DNA from: an uncultured Lachnospiraceae bacterium
GTDB lineage: Bacteria > Bacillota > Clostridia > Lachnospirales > Lachnospiraceae
Assembly (NCBI GenBank): GCA_900317475.1
Contig: ONGY01000019.1
Location: 1 to 63,828 of the forward strand
Reading direction: 5' to 3'
Length of the DNA stretch: 63,828 nucleotides
Shown: one piece after another, positions 37,169-46,234 of the stretch
How positions within the stretch are numbered: position 1 is the stretch's first letter
How the letters are laid out: the number at the start of each line of letters is the position of its first letter
Notes under the pieces: model-generated
What the model was told of the DNA's origin: nothing
The model's input: only the letters and a program-made list of their open reading frames with translations
The model's database searches: none
Position numbers and translations under genes: made by a program

Positions 37169-38302
37169 TCAATAATTGCCGAGAATCTGCATGTTCATCG
37201 TCTCATCCCGAAGGCCGCGGAGGGCATTCTTCACGCCCGGCTCTTCAAGGTTTCCGTCGAAATCGACGAAGAAGCGGTACTCCCAGTTTCTTCCCTCGAT
37301 CGGTCTTGATTCGAGACGATTCATATTGAGGTCATTGTAAATGAAGTGACTCAGGGCATGATAGAGCGAGCCGGACTCATGCTTCACCTCGAAGGACAGT
37401 GAAATTTTCTTCGCGCCGCGGAGGAAAATCTTCTGGTTGGTACAAATGATGAAGCGTGTCGAATTCGACTCGGACTGATTGACTCCTTCCCGGATAATCT
37501 TCAGACCGTATGCCTCAGCCGCATACTTTGATGCAATGGCCGCCTCGGTGATATCTTTATCGCGGGCGACCTTCTGCGCCGCGAAGGCATTGTTCTGCAT
37601 GCTTACCTGCTGCCATTCCGGATGGCCGGACAGGAAATGTTCGCTCTGCATGAGCGACTGCGCATGGGAATAAACGGTGCGGATCGTCTCCTCCGTTGCT
37701 CCCTCCACTGACATCAGGCAGTGGCGGATCGGGATGATCTGTTCACCGACGATGTAGTTCTCGTACTCCGTGAGAAGATCATACGTCTGCGCGACCGTGC
37801 CAGCCGTCGAATTTTCAATCGGGAGAACGGCAAAATCCGCGCTTCCCTCATCGACAGCACTCATTGCATCGCGGAAGGTCTGTACGTTGACGTTCTTCAC
37901 GTCCGGACCGAAGAACTGTTTCATCGCCGCTTCACTGTAGGATCCCGGCGCTCCCTGATAAACCACGCGGAACGAACCGTTCCCGGTAAGCGAATCGACC
38001 GGAATGAAAGGCAGGCGGTTGGTGCTTCCGCTCTCTGCGACAAGCTGGTACTGCTTCTTGCGGCTCATCGCCATAATCTGTTCAAAAAGCTCCTGCACGC
38101 CGTGACGGTTGAAGTCATTGTGCGTCAGCGCCTCAACCGACGCGATTTTTGCCTTCTCCCGCTCCGGGTCGAGAACACGCTTTCCCTCGCGGATCTTGTA
38201 GGATGCGACTTTCTCCGTGACCGCCATGCGGCGCTCGTAAAGCTCTACAATCTTCTTGTCAATCTCATCGATTTCCGCGCGATACTGATCGAGTTCGCTC
38301 AT
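37169..38302 (-). CDS. pheA: Bifunctional chorismate mutase / prephenate dehydratase
   Basis: PheA makes phenylpyruvate from chorismate. The 377-residue protein has an AroQ-type chorismate mutase at residues 1-90 (YRAEIDEIDKKIVELYERRM), a prephenate dehydratase domain from about 110 (VVYQGAPGSYSEAAM, with the conserved Thr-Phe region seen as SNSTRFIIC), and a C-terminal ACT domain (LSFEVKHESGSLYHAL; ESRPIEGRNWEYRFFVD) that usually binds phenylalanine. It has its own promoter, overlapped by a palindrome with a partial CodY-box match. It leads ppx and ppk, 15 bases downstream. Confidence 0.94.
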   Translation of the reverse strand: MSELDQYRAEIDEIDKKIVELYERRMAVTEKVASYKIREGKRVLDPEREKAKIASVEALTHNDFNRHGVQELFEQIMAMSRKKQYQLVAESGSTNRLPFIPVDSLTGNGSFRVVYQGAPGSYSEAAMKQFFGPDVKNVNVQTFRDAMSAVDEGSADFAVLPIENSTAGTVAQTYDLLTEYENYIVGEQIIPIRHCLMSVEGATEETIRTVYSHAQSLMQSEHFLSGHPEWQQVSMQNNAFAAQKVARDKDITEAAIASKYAAEAYGLKIIREGVNQSESNSTRFIICTNQKIFLRGAKKISLSFEVKHESGSLYHALSHFIYNDLNMNRLESRPIEGRNWEYRFFVDFDGNLEEPGVKNALRGLRDETMNMQILGNY

Positions 38303-38321
38303 GAAAACAAGGCCCCTTTCC

Positions 38322-38343
38322 CATTTCAGAAAATTCTGAAATG
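38322..38343. promoter_or_regulatory. Palindromic operator at the pheA promoter, CodY-box-like
   Basis: Ten-base arms CATTTCAGAA and TTCTGAAATG around a two-base centre form a perfect inverted repeat, immediately downstream of the -10 box. On the minus strand the sequence contains AATTTTCTGAAATGG, which matches the CodY consensus at 12 of 15 positions, with the first 12 all matching. Position over the transcription start suits repression. Confidence 0.65.
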
Positions 38344-38373
38344 ATTATACAGCGGCCCTGATCATTGTATCAA
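38344..38373 (-). promoter_or_regulatory. Promoter of pheA
   Basis: Minus-strand -35 TTGATA (38373-38368), 18-base spacer, -10 TATAAT (38349-38344). Confidence 0.75.
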
Positions 38374-38438
38374 AGCCGCAGGGAAGGAAATGTAATATAG
38401 ATGTAAGATGAATCAGACGCCAGGTGCGAAAACTCTCA

Positions 38439-38488
38439 CCCGTACAGGTTCTGCTTTGTTTCTCCCGTACAGATTCTGCTTTGTCCCG
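38439..38488. repeat. 25-bp tandem duplication between prfA and pheA
   Basis: Two adjacent 25-base units begin CCCGTACAGGTTCTGC and CCCGTACAGATTCTGC; 20 of the first 21 bases agree. Non-coding, no known function. Confidence 0.75.
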
Positions 38489-38546
38489 GTAGTGCAGGGA
38501 CCTTTGCTGCGTTCCGCAGGAACTGGAATGCATTCCGGACGGAGCT

Positions 38547-39638
38547 CTACCGCGTCTCTCCCATCTTCAGCAGCTTTGCCGCCTGATCGGCCGCAATCAG
38601 CGGGTCGATGAGGACATCCAGGTCTCCGTTCATCACATCATCAAGACAGTAGACAGTTAACTTGATCCGGTGATCCGTCACGCGGCTCTGCGGATAGTTA
38701 TACGTCCTTATCTTCTCGGAGCGGTCGCCGGTTCCGACCTGACTGCGCCGCAGGTCCGCCTCCGCATCATGCCTCTTCTGCTGCTCGAGATCATACAGCT
38801 TCGAGCGGAGCAGCGCCCAGGCCTTCGCCTTGTTCTGTAGCTGTGAGCGCTCTGTCTGCGAGTAAATCACGATTCCCGTCGGAATATGCGTGAGGCGTAC
38901 CGCCGAGTCAGTTGTGTTGACACCCTGTCCGCCGTTGCCGGATGCGCGCGTGATATCCATGCGGACGTCCTCCGCCGGAATATTGATTTCAATGTCGTCA
39001 TCGATCTCCGGCATAACCGCAACGGTACAGGTAGAGGTGTGAATGCGCCCGCCGGACTCCGTCTCGGGGACGCGCTGCACACGGTGCACACCGGATTCGT
39101 ATTTGAGTCTGGAATAGGCTCCCTGCCCGTTGACCGTGAACGTCACGAATTTCATGCCGCCGATTCCGGTCTCTTCCACGTTCTCCGTCTCGACCTTCCA
39201 TCCGCGCCGCTCCGCATAATGCACGTACATCCGGTAGATGTCCGCCGCGAAAAGCGCCGCCTCTTCCCCGCCGGCGCCCGCCCGAATCTCGAAAATGACG
39301 TTCTTGTCATCGTTCGGGTCCTTCGGCAGCAGCAGAATCCGCAGCTTCTCCTCAAGCTCTCCCACGGCCTTCTTCGAGTCCGCAAGCTCATCGCGGAGAA
39401 GCTCCTTCATCTCCGGATCCGACTCGCCATCCATCATCGACAGCGCATCGTCCATATTCTTCTCCTGCTTCTCGTATTCCGTATAGGTCTCCACGACCGG
39501 CGCAAGCTCGTTCTGCTCCTTCATCAGGGCACGGTAATGCTTTAAATCATCCGCCGCCCCCGGCGCCATCAGTTCGCGCGTGATGTCCTCATTCCGCATT
39601 ACGAGCGCTTTCAGTTTCTCTTTCATCGAGTCCTGCAT
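38547..39638 (-). CDS. prfA: Peptide chain release factor 1
   Basis: RF1 recognises UAA and UAG and releases the finished chain. The GGQ catalytic motif is in [16 protein letters not shown] near residue 235, and the anticodon-like segment for stop recognition lies about residues 180-195. At 363 residues it has the family length. PrmC, which methylates the GGQ glutamine, is encoded just upstream, the common arrangement. The start is assigned to 39638 with GGAG nine bases upstream. Confidence 0.96.
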   Translation of the reverse strand: MQDSMKEKLKALVMRNEDITRELMAPGAADDLKHYRALMKEQNELAPVVETYTEYEKQEKNMDDALSMMDGESDPEMKELLRDELADSKKAVGELEEKLRILLLPKDPNDDKNVIFEIRAGAGGEEAALFAADIYRMYVHYAERRGWKVETENVEETGIGGMKFVTFTVNGQGAYSRLKYESGVHRVQRVPETESGGRIHTSTCTVAVMPEIDDDIEINIPAEDVRMDITRASGNGGQGVNTTDSAVRLTHIPTGIVIYSQTERSQLQNKAKAWALLRSKLYDLEQQKRHDAEADLRRSQVGTGDRSEKIRTYNYPQSRVTDHRIKLTVYCLDDVMNGDLDVLIDPLIAADQAAKLLKMGETR

Positions 39639-39692
39639 ATCGCATTGCTCCGTTAAAACACATCTCTGCTCTTCGTTTCGCTATTTCCTTTT

Positions 39693-40661
39693 CTATCTTC
39701 TCTCTCCCCGCACGACGCGGTCCTGCCCGCCATAATCCTTATAGATGCTGACCTCCAGAAAGCCTGCTCTCTTCATCCGCTCTGCGACCTCTCCGGCCTC
39801 GTCAAAACCCGTCTCGAACAGAAGTACTCCGCCATGGACCAGGTATTTGTCCGCGCCGTCGATGATCCGTCGATAGAAATCAAGCCCGTCTTTTCCGCCG
39901 TCAAGGGCTATCATTGGCTCTTCACGGCTCACCTCCGGCATCAGCGTCGGGATAACGTCCGTCGGAATATACGGCGGATTGGAGATGATCATCTCAAACT
40001 TCCCGTCCGTTGTTCGCTCTTCCAGTCTGCCCGGATTCCCAGATCCCTGGCTGTCGGCCTGCCCCGTCTTTCCATCCGGATTTTCAGATGCTCTGCCATC
40101 TGCAGGCCGGACCGTTCCGTCATCCGGGTTCTCGAGTGCTCCGTAGAGGTCTCCCCGGAGCCACTGCACGCGGCCGGAGAGGCCGAGTTTTTGCGCATTT
40201 CCGGATGCTACTGCAAGGGCCTTTGAAGAAAGGTCGGTTCCGACTCCGGTCGTATCGTTCGAATACTGCAGGAGGCTTAAGAGGATACACCCGCTGCCCG
40301 TGCAGAGGTCGAGAATGCGCCAGCCGTCGCAGACCACCTTCATCGCCTCTTCCACGAGGTTTTCCGTATCCTGGTTCGGAATCAGGACATCCGGCGTGAC
40401 TGCAAACGGAAGTCCCATGAAATCCTGCTCCCCGAGGATGTAAGCTACCGGCTCGTGCGCGGCTCTCCTTGCAAGAAAACCGAGATACTTCTTCCTCTCC
40501 TCTTCCGTCACCGGACGGTCTCCGTCGGCCAGCAGCGTCTCGATTGTCGTCCCGCAGGCCGCCTCGAGCAGGAGTCTTGCATCCAGCTTCCGGTCCGGAT
40601 TTTCCGGAATCGCCGCATTTAATTTTTCAAGTCCTGCATTGTATATTTCTTTATAGTTCAT
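39693..40661 (-). CDS. prmC: Peptide chain release factor N5-glutamine methyltransferase PrmC, with a linker insertion
   Basis: PrmC methylates the GGQ glutamine of RF1 and RF2 with SAM. It shows the N-terminal helical domain, the SAM site ILDLCTGSGCILLSL near 115, and the substrate motif ISNPPYIPT near 215. Between the SAM site and NPPY is an insertion of about 40 residues rich in Gly, Asp, Asn and Pro, with an imperfect repeated NPDDG/NPDG/NPGR pattern (about 165-205); I have not seen this in other PrmC proteins. It lies upstream of prfA with 55 bases between. The start lacks a clear ribosome-binding site. Confidence 0.92.
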   Translation of the reverse strand: MNYKEIYNAGLEKLNAAIPENPDRKLDARLLLEAACGTTIETLLADGDRPVTEEERKKYLGFLARRAAHEPVAYILGEQDFMGLPFAVTPDVLIPNQDTENLVEEAMKVVCDGWRILDLCTGSGCILLSLLQYSNDTTGVGTDLSSKALAVASGNAQKLGLSGRVQWLRGDLYGALENPDDGTVRPADGRASENPDGKTGQADSQGSGNPGRLEERTTDGKFEMIISNPPYIPTDVIPTLMPEVSREEPMIALDGGKDGLDFYRRIIDGADKYLVHGGVLLFETGFDEAGEVAERMKRAGFLEVSIYKDYGGQDRVVRGERR

Positions 40662-40741
40662 AGGTTATGCTGACTAGTTTTCTGCCCGGTATGGTTTACG
40701 CATTCTTCTGCGGGGAACCGAAGATATTTAAAAGAAGCCGA

Positions 40742-41722
40742 TTATTCCTTATGTAATTCCTCGTCGATCTCTTCGTCCGTCCAGCCGAATTCCTCGCGAA
40801 GGTATCTCCGCCAGTTATACACAGCCTCCACCGATGCGATGCCGACCTCGATCATCCCGTCATCTGGTTCCTTCGTCGTGATCCGCTGCAGCCCGAGGCC
40901 CGGTGCGGAGAGGATCTTTGCGGCGATGCTCCCGGAATGACCGGCAAAATAGATAATTTCATAGGAAATACCGGCGATGACCGGGACCAGTATGATCCGA
41001 ATTGCAAGCCGCAGCACCCGGCTGTCGACACGGATGAAGAAGAAAAGAAGGATGCTCACAATCACGACGATGAAGAGGAAGCTCGTGCCGCAGCGTCTGT
41101 GGAAACGCCGGCACTCGCGGACGTTCTTCACTGTGAGCGGCTTCCCGGACTCAATGCAGTTGATGCATTTGTGTTCGGCGCCATGATACTGGTAGAGGCG
41201 CCGGATATCCTTCATCATCGAGATGCCGATGAGATACGCAAGAAAGACCATCAGCCGTATAAGCCCTTCAAACAGAGCGAGGACGGAGTCGTTCCGCACG
41301 TACGTTGCCATCCATTCCGCCGCAAAATACGGTACGAGGACGAACAGTACGATCGCGATGAGAAATCCGATGATCATCGAAACCGTCTGCATCACTTTCT
41401 CACCGTTCCCCCGTGAGACGCGATCCAGGGCCCGGTCCAGTTTTGACGGTTCCGAGTCCTCATCCTCGTAGAATGTGGAGGAGTAGTTCAGGGAACGTGT
41501 ACCAAGGATCAGAGAATCGAGAAATACAAAAATACCGCGTATAAACGGAATGCGCGGGAGGATTGTCTTCTCGAGGACACCGTGATATTCATCCACCTCG
41601 ACCTCGATCTTCTTGTCAGGGCGGCGGACAGCCACGGCATACATTTTCCTGTTTCTCATCATGACACCTTCGAGGACTGCCTGTCCTCCGATGCCTGAGT
41701 AATGCTGTTTTTTCTTCGCCAT
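40742..41722 (-). CDS. DUF1385 family membrane protein (YqhQ-like)
   Basis: This 326-residue protein belongs to the DUF1385 family, of unknown function and often encoded next to prmC and prfA in Clostridia. It starts with the family motif GGQAVLEGVMMRN and has three to four membrane helices, around residues 100-125, 140-165, 215-240 and 245-265, with the conserved segment YHGAEHKCINC between them. GGAG precedes the ATG by 5 bases. It lies between rpmE and prmC. Confidence 0.9.
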   Translation of the reverse strand: MAKKKQHYSGIGGQAVLEGVMMRNRKMYAVAVRRPDKKIEVEVDEYHGVLEKTILPRIPFIRGIFVFLDSLILGTRSLNYSSTFYEDEDSEPSKLDRALDRVSRGNGEKVMQTVSMIIGFLIAIVLFVLVPYFAAEWMATYVRNDSVLALFEGLIRLMVFLAYLIGISMMKDIRRLYQYHGAEHKCINCIESGKPLTVKNVRECRRFHRRCGTSFLFIVVIVSILLFFFIRVDSRVLRLAIRIILVPVIAGISYEIIYFAGHSGSIAAKILSAPGLGLQRITTKEPDDGMIEVGIASVEAVYNWRRYLREEFGWTDEEIDEELHKE

Positions 41723-41762
41723 GAATTCTCCGGATAGTATAAGTATATCTTAATACGAAAGA

Positions 41763-41790
41763 AGACCGGGACAGTTTCCCATCCCGGTCT
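41763..41790 (-). terminator. Terminator after rpmE
   Basis: A 9-bp stem AGACCGGGA/TCCCGGTCT, a 10-base loop and a T-rich run TCTTTC on the minus strand. Confidence 0.75.
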
Positions 41791-41812
41791 TACGTTCCTT
41801 GCTGTAAACGGA

Positions 41813-42022
41813 TCAGTTCTCCGTCTTGACACCGTATTTCTTATTGAATTTATCGATACGGCCCTTTGCAGAAGCTGCTTTCTGCTGGCCAGTATAGAAC
41901 GAATGGCACTTGGAGCAGACTTCAACGTGGATTTCCGGCTTCGTGGAACCGGTGACAAACGTGTTGCCGCAGTTGCAGGTAACCGTTGCCTGATAGTACT
42001 TCGGATGGATTCCTTCCTTCAT
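41813..42022 (-). CDS. rpmE: Large ribosomal subunit protein bL31 (zinc-binding type)
   Basis: L31 of the 50S subunit, zinc-ribbon form: CNCGNTF and VCSKCHSFY provide the four Cys ligands. I take the ATG at 42022 ([11 protein letters not shown]), preceded by GAGGTGAGACAG; the frame opens at 42031. The 69-residue length is normal. A promoter and a leader hairpin precede it, and a terminator ends it, so it is monocistronic. Confidence 0.96.
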   Translation of the reverse strand: MKEGIHPKYYQATVTCNCGNTFVTGSTKPEIHVEVCSKCHSFYTGQQKAASAKGRIDKFNKKYGVKTEN

Positions 42023-42042
42023 CTGTCTCACCTCTTTACCGA

Positions 42043-42060
42043 ACAGCGGTGACCCGCTGT
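42043..42060 (-). promoter_or_regulatory. Hairpin in the rpmE 5' leader
   Basis: A 7-bp stem ACAGCGG/CCGCTGT with a 4-base loop lies just upstream of the ribosome-binding site of rpmE, in the mRNA leader. L31 leader RNAs are known in Firmicutes; whether this belongs to that family would need a covariance-model search. Confidence 0.4.
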
Positions 42061-42087
42061 GAAATATGTCTGTAGAACAGCTTTTTT

Positions 42088-42117
42088 ATTCTAGCATGAA
42101 CCATTTTGAAATTGCAA
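42088..42117 (-). promoter_or_regulatory. Promoter of rpmE
   Basis: Minus-strand -35 TTGCAA (42117-42112), 18-base spacer, -10 TAGAAT (42093-42088). Confidence 0.65.
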
Positions 42118-42234
42118 TAGGTATTTTGGCATTGACTGCTGATTGACCGCTGATTGTGCCTCTGCCAACCACGGTGGACAAAATCCATATCCTGCCAGGG
42201 CCCTGCGCACACGGCTTCAGACCAGCAGCACCGC

Positions 42235-42951
42235 TCATACCCTTCTCCGGTTTCTTTCTTTCAGGATCTTCCGGACTTTCATGCGTCCACGCTGCAGCGC
42301 ATTATCGGTCGACTTCTCATCCCGGCCGAGAATCTTCGCGATGGCCGTGTAGTCGTTTCCGTCAAGGTAGAGATTCAGCACCTCACTCTCGAGCGGGCTC
42401 AGGATCTCAGTGATCTCCTGTACCAGAGAGCGGACATTTTCCTCTTCAATAATTCTGTCCTCCGGGCTTCGGCTGTCTCCCGCCATCCCGTCAAAACTCG
42501 TCTCAACGAGAGATCCTTCCGCACCGATGATGTCGGCAAGCTTGCCCCCGGATCCATCCTCTCCTGCGCCGGCAATGCGGGTGTAAATGGAGATTGCATT
42601 GTTAAGAGCCTGATTTTTCTCCCTGCCAGAAGTTTTGACGGCGGTGTCCAGCTGCCGCCGGATACAGAGGGTGGCAAACGTATGGAATGCGGCCTTCTTC
42701 CCCGGATCGTAATCGCGGATCGCCTTGAAGAGGCCGATCATTCCTTCCTGAATGAGATCGTCGGTGTTCCCGTCCGGGAGATAATAGGGTTTTGCCAGAT
42801 TCCGGACCAGACTCTTGTACTTCCCACACAGATATTCAACAGCCGCATCGGAGCTCTCCGGATGTCCTCTTTCTCGCAGGAAAAGAACCAGCTCCTCATC
42901 AGACATCAGCTGAAAATCACGGTTATTCAGTTGAGAATCACTTTTATTCAT
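42235..42951 (-). CDS. sigH: RNA polymerase sigma-70 family factor, SigH-like
   Basis: A 238-residue alternative sigma factor. Region 2 contains NTDDLIQEGMIGLFKAIRDYD and TFATLCIRRQL (about 60-100); region 4 has LSPLESEVLNLYLDGNDYTAIAKI with the helix-turn-helix, near 190-215. The context ispF-cysS-mrnC-rlmB-sigH matches the place of sigH in Bacillus and Clostridium, so a stationary-phase or sporulation-type role is likely. The start codon at 42951 has a poor ribosome-binding site. It ends the cluster; the nusG and secE genes that usually follow are not present, and rpmE comes next. Confidence 0.85.
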   Translation of the reverse strand: MNKSDSQLNNRDFQLMSDEELVLFLRERGHPESSDAAVEYLCGKYKSLVRNLAKPYYLPDGNTDDLIQEGMIGLFKAIRDYDPGKKAAFHTFATLCIRRQLDTAVKTSGREKNQALNNAISIYTRIAGAGEDGSGGKLADIIGAEGSLVETSFDGMAGDSRSPEDRIIEEENVRSLVQEITEILSPLESEVLNLYLDGNDYTAIAKILGRDEKSTDNALQRGRMKVRKILKERNRRRV

Positions 42952-43053
42952 AAACAGGGATACTATCGTAACAGGACACCACAGGAAACCTGGACGGCCG
43001 CGCGGCGTCCCGTCAGCCGGAAACGCCGCTTCAGTTTCGATCCGATGATCGGA

Positions 43054-44058
43054 TTATACATTTCTCTGGCGCAGAACTTCGTACGCCAGAACCCCCGCTG
43101 CCACCGAAGCATTCAGGGAATTGATCTCTCCCCTCATCGGAATGGCGGCAGTCATGTCACATTTCTCCTTCACCAGTCTTGAGACACCCTTGCCCTCGGC
43201 ACCGATGACAATGCAGATCGGGCCCTTCAGGTTGAGGCTGTACATCTCTGTTCCGTCCATGTCGGCGCAGACAAACCACAGGCCTCTCTTCTTCAGTTCA
43301 TCAATGGTCTGCGAAAGATTCGTGACCTTGCAGACCGGTGTATAGTTGAGCGCGCCGGCTGATGCCTTCACAACCGTGGCCGTGAGTCCGACTGCCCGAT
43401 CCTTCGGAATGATGACACCGTGTGCGCCGACCGTATTGGCGGTGCGGATGATCGCCCCGAGATTGTGCGGATCCTCGATATCATCGAGCAGGATGAAGAA
43501 GGGATCCTCCTTCTTCTCTTCTGCCTTCCTGAACAGATCCTCGATGTCCGCATAGCTGTAGGCGGCCGCATTGGCAATGACGCCCTGATGATGGCCGGTC
43601 TCGGACATCTGATCGAGCCGTTCCTTCGTCACATAGCGAATCGGCGTATTGTGCTTCGCCGCCTCATGCTTCACCGTCTGGATCGCACCGTCATTGAGAC
43701 CATCCAGAATATACAGCCGGTCGATCGTTCTGCCCGAGCGGAACGCCTCGACGACCTCGTTGCGGCCTTCGATGCGGAAGCTGTCCGGATCCTGCCCGGA
43801 AGCCTCCGGAGCTGTTATACCGGAAGCGTTCCTGCTGATCTTCGTAAGCCTTTCTCTTGCCTCGCGGTCAAAACGCGAGCCTTTGCCCGCTTCTCCTCTG
43901 CGGCCATTGCCCGAATCGTTTTTGCGCCTGCCGAATGTACCCGCGCCGCGGCTTTCCTTCTTATCTGATCTTTTCCTGCCATTATAGGAGCGCTCCGGGC
44001 GCGAACTCTTGTCGCGGCTGCTGCGGTAGCCTCCCTCTCTGTTCACATTGTATGCCAC
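43054..44058 (-). CDS. rlmB: 23S rRNA (guanosine-2'-O-)-methyltransferase RlmB with a basic N-terminal extension
   Basis: RlmB-family SpoU methyltransferase. The C-terminal domain from about residue 185 has the SPOUT knot motifs DDIEDPHNLGAIIRTAN, IPKDRAVGLT and CIVIGAEGKGVSRL, then MRGEINSLNASVAAGVL. The first 90 residues are a Ser/Arg/Lys/Gly-rich extension. I chose the GTG at 44058 because GGAGG lies five bases upstream; the ATG at 44070 has no site. The 21-base DNA segment coding QDPDSFR near residue 92 recurs almost exactly in the neighbouring mrnC gene. Confidence 0.92.
   Translation of the reverse strand: MAYNVNREGGYRSSRDKSSRPERSYNGRKRSDKKESRGAGTFGRRKNDSGNGRRGEAGKGSRFDREARERLTKISRNASGITAPEASGQDPDSFRIEGRNEVVEAFRSGRTIDRLYILDGLNDGAIQTVKHEAAKHNTPIRYVTKERLDQMSETGHHQGVIANAAAYSYADIEDLFRKAEEKKEDPFFILLDDIEDPHNLGAIIRTANTVGAHGVIIPKDRAVGLTATVVKASAGALNYTPVCKVTNLSQTIDELKKRGLWFVCADMDGTEMYSLNLKGPICIVIGAEGKGVSRLVKEKCDMTAAIPMRGEINSLNASVAAGVLAYEVLRQRNV
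43774..43794. repeat. 21-bp repeat, copy in rlmB linker
   Basis: GCGGAAGCTGTCCGGATCCTG (21 bases shown as 20 + G) matches the mrnC copy at 44501-44521 with one mismatch; both encode QDPDSFR on the minus strand at a linker-domain border. Confidence 0.8.
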
Positions 44059-44101
44059 AATTTCCTCCATCCGCTTCAGGCGGAAATAATTTTCCTGATT
44101 T

Positions 44102-44701
44102 CTAAATCAGTTTTGTCTTCGTAAGCCCATCGTTGATGAGTCCCAGCATGCGTTCTTCCTGATCCGTAAGATACAGCCATGCAACGAGAGTCTCAAGGGC
44201 GGTTGCCTTCATGTAATCGTGAATATCCGCGCTTCTTGAAGGGTGGGACGGGTGCGAATTGAGGCCTCTGCGGTAGGCCGCTGCCTCTTCTTCCGTCAGA
44301 TCGGAGAATATGGCATCCCCGACCTTTGCCTGTGCCTCTGCGCAGACCAGAACAGACGCTTCCCTGTGAAGCTTCGCCGCCTGCCGGTTTCCCTTCTCCA
44401 CGACCAGTGTCCGGATCACGGCGGAATAGATCCCATCGCCGAGGAACGCGAGCGCAAGCGGACTGTAGCTTCGGATATCGGTATCCCGGACACCGAAGGG
44501 GCGGAAACTGTCCGGATCCTGTTCTTCGCCCGGACCTTTCTTCTCCGGTGCATCTTCCGGCCTCCCGGCAGAGACTTCCTTACCCCCGTTCTGGTATAAA
44601 CTGTCTTCCGGTTTTTCATTCCGCTTCGCATCCGGCTTTTCATCCGGTTTTTCCTGCCTCACGGACAGCACTTCCCTCTTTCTGTTCAGGCTTTCTTCCA
44701 T
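44102..44701 (-). CDS. mrnC: Mini-ribonuclease III with N-terminal extension
   Basis: Mini-III trims 23S rRNA precursors; it has a single RNase III catalytic domain and no dsRNA-binding domain. The catalytic region starts at about residue 82 (SPLALAFLGDGIYS) and the second acidic cluster is KATALETLVAWLY. The usual RGRNAK segment is replaced by RGLNSHPSHPSRS. The first 75 residues are a Lys/Glu/Asp/Pro-rich low-complexity extension. GGAG lies 4 bases before the ATG, and cysS ends 10 bases upstream. The QDPDSFR segment near residue 62 is shared at DNA level with rlmB. Confidence 0.88.
   Translation of the reverse strand: MEESLNRKREVLSVRQEKPDEKPDAKRNEKPEDSLYQNGGKEVSAGRPEDAPEKKGPGEEQDPDSFRPFGVRDTDIRSYSPLALAFLGDGIYSAVIRTLVVEKGNRQAAKLHREASVLVCAEAQAKVGDAIFSDLTEEEAAAYRRGLNSHPSHPSRSADIHDYMKATALETLVAWLYLTDQEERMLGLINDGLTKTKLI
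44501..44521. repeat. 21-bp repeat, copy in mrnC linker
   Basis: The 21 bases differ at one position (GCGGAAA versus GCGGAAG at the start) from the copy in rlmB at 43774-43794, about 730 bases away and in the same orientation. Confidence 0.8.
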
Positions 44702-44710
44702 TTCACTCCG

Positions 44711-46234
44711 TCACGCGTATCTTCCAGAATGATTCCCTTTGCCTTGACTGGCTGCCTGTCTCTCTGCAATCTTGCCCTCGACATAGGAGGCAAGATCTGC
44801 ATCCTCTTCCTCTCCCGGACGGTCAAGCGCTGCCTTCAGACCGAGAATGCCGGCAAGGGTGTGCAGCTCTGCGCGCAGAACAGCGAGGAATGCTGCGGAC
44901 GAATTCTCATCTGCATTGCTGTTGATCCATTTCACGAGATCAAAAATCGTCGCAATGCCGTCGGCCGTATTAAAGTCATCGTCCATGACGCTCTCAAACT
45001 TCTTCCGATATGCGTCTGCTTCGGTCAGAAGTCTGCTCTCCTCATCGGAAAGACCATCCGATGCCGATACGATGCCGCCCGGCGTCATGAGTTTCTGCGC
45101 CTCCTTTGCAGTCACTGCAACAGGAACTTCCGTCCCTGAAGGAAGAACCGCCGGAGCTGCGGATACCTGTCCGGCCTGCGGGGACGGAATGCTTTCTCCC
45201 GCGGTGAGCTTTTCTACCTTCGCGCTCTTTTTCGTGAGCAGATAATCAAGGTTCGAGGCACAGTTGCAGATTCGCTCATACGCCGCTCTGCCGGATTCCA
45301 TGAGCTCCCTGCTGAAATTGAGCGGGCTTCTGTACTGCACGTTGAGCATGAAATACCGGACAACCTGCGGGTCATACTGCGCGACAATGTCACGCACCGT
45401 GAAGAAGTTGCCGAGCGATTTGCTCATCTTGTGATTGTCGATGTTGAGGAATGCATTGTGCATCCAGTAATTTGCAAACGTCTCGCCGTTTGCCGCCTCT
45501 GACTGCGCAATCTCGTTCTCATGATGCGGGAAAATGAGATCCTCGCCGCCGCCATGGATATCGAGCGTGGACCCCGCATATTTGCGGCTCATAACCGAGC
45601 ATTCAATGTGCCAGCCCGGGCGCCCCTCGCACCACGGAGACTCCCAGAACGGCTCGCCCTCTTTCTTCGGCTTCCAGAGAACGAAATCGAGCGGGTCCTC
45701 CTTCTGATCCTCACCGGTGACAAGAAGGGATCTCGCGCCGCTCCGGAGATCGTCGAGATTCTTGTGCGAAAGCTTGCCGTACTCGCGGAACTGACGTGTG
45801 CGGTAATAGACCGTGCCGTCCTTTGCGACATAGGCATATCCTTTGTCGATCAGGACCTTGATCATGTCGATCATGCCCTGAATCTCCTTCGTCGCCTGCG
45901 GGTGAATCGTCGCCGGACGGATGTTCAGCGTACGCATATCCTTCTTGCACTCCGCGATATACCGCTCGGAAATGACTGAGCAGTCTGTGCCTTCCTTCGC
46001 GGCTTCCTTGATGATCTTGTCGTCGACATCCGTGAAATTCGAAATATAAAGAACCTTGTAGCCCTGGTATTCAAAATACCGGCGCACACAGTCGAAGAAA
46101 ATCATCGGTCTGGCGTTTCCGATATGGATGAGGTTGTAGACCGTGGGGCCGCACACATACATGCGCACCTCGCCGGGGTGCACCGGCTTAAACTCCTCGA
46201 TCTGTTTCGACATCGTATTGTAAATCTGTATCAT
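44711..46234 (-). CDS. cysS: Cysteine-tRNA ligase
   Basis: CysRS charges tRNA-Cys. The 507-residue protein has the HIGH-type motif [11 protein letters not shown] near residue 35, a zinc site with [20 protein letters not shown], and the KMSKS loop [10 protein letters not shown] near 270. Compared with E. coli (461 residues) there is an insertion of about 40 residues rich in Pro/Ala/Ser (about 360-400). GGAGG precedes the ATG by nine bases. It follows ispF by 25 bases with the CGTCAAAACT motif in the spacer. No T-box is visible. Confidence 0.95.
   Translation of the reverse strand: MIQIYNTMSKQIEEFKPVHPGEVRMYVCGPTVYNLIHIGNARPMIFFDCVRRYFEYQGYKVLYISNFTDVDDKIIKEAAKEGTDCSVISERYIAECKKDMRTLNIRPATIHPQATKEIQGMIDMIKVLIDKGYAYVAKDGTVYYRTRQFREYGKLSHKNLDDLRSGARSLLVTGEDQKEDPLDFVLWKPKKEGEPFWESPWCEGRPGWHIECSVMSRKYAGSTLDIHGGGEDLIFPHHENEIAQSEAANGETFANYWMHNAFLNIDNHKMSKSLGNFFTVRDIVAQYDPQVVRYFMLNVQYRSPLNFSRELMESGRAAYERICNCASNLDYLLTKKSAKVEKLTAGESIPSPQAGQVSAAPAVLPSGTEVPVAVTAKEAQKLMTPGGIVSASDGLSDEESRLLTEADAYRKKFESVMDDDFNTADGIATIFDLVKWINSNADENSSAAFLAVLRAELHTLAGILGLKAALDRPGEEEDADLASYVEGKIAERQAASQGKGNHSGRYA

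Noticed and set aside
38439..38488. CRISPR-like repeat at the prfA-pheA gap
   Set aside because: Only two adjacent 25-base copies without spacers; a simple tandem duplication.
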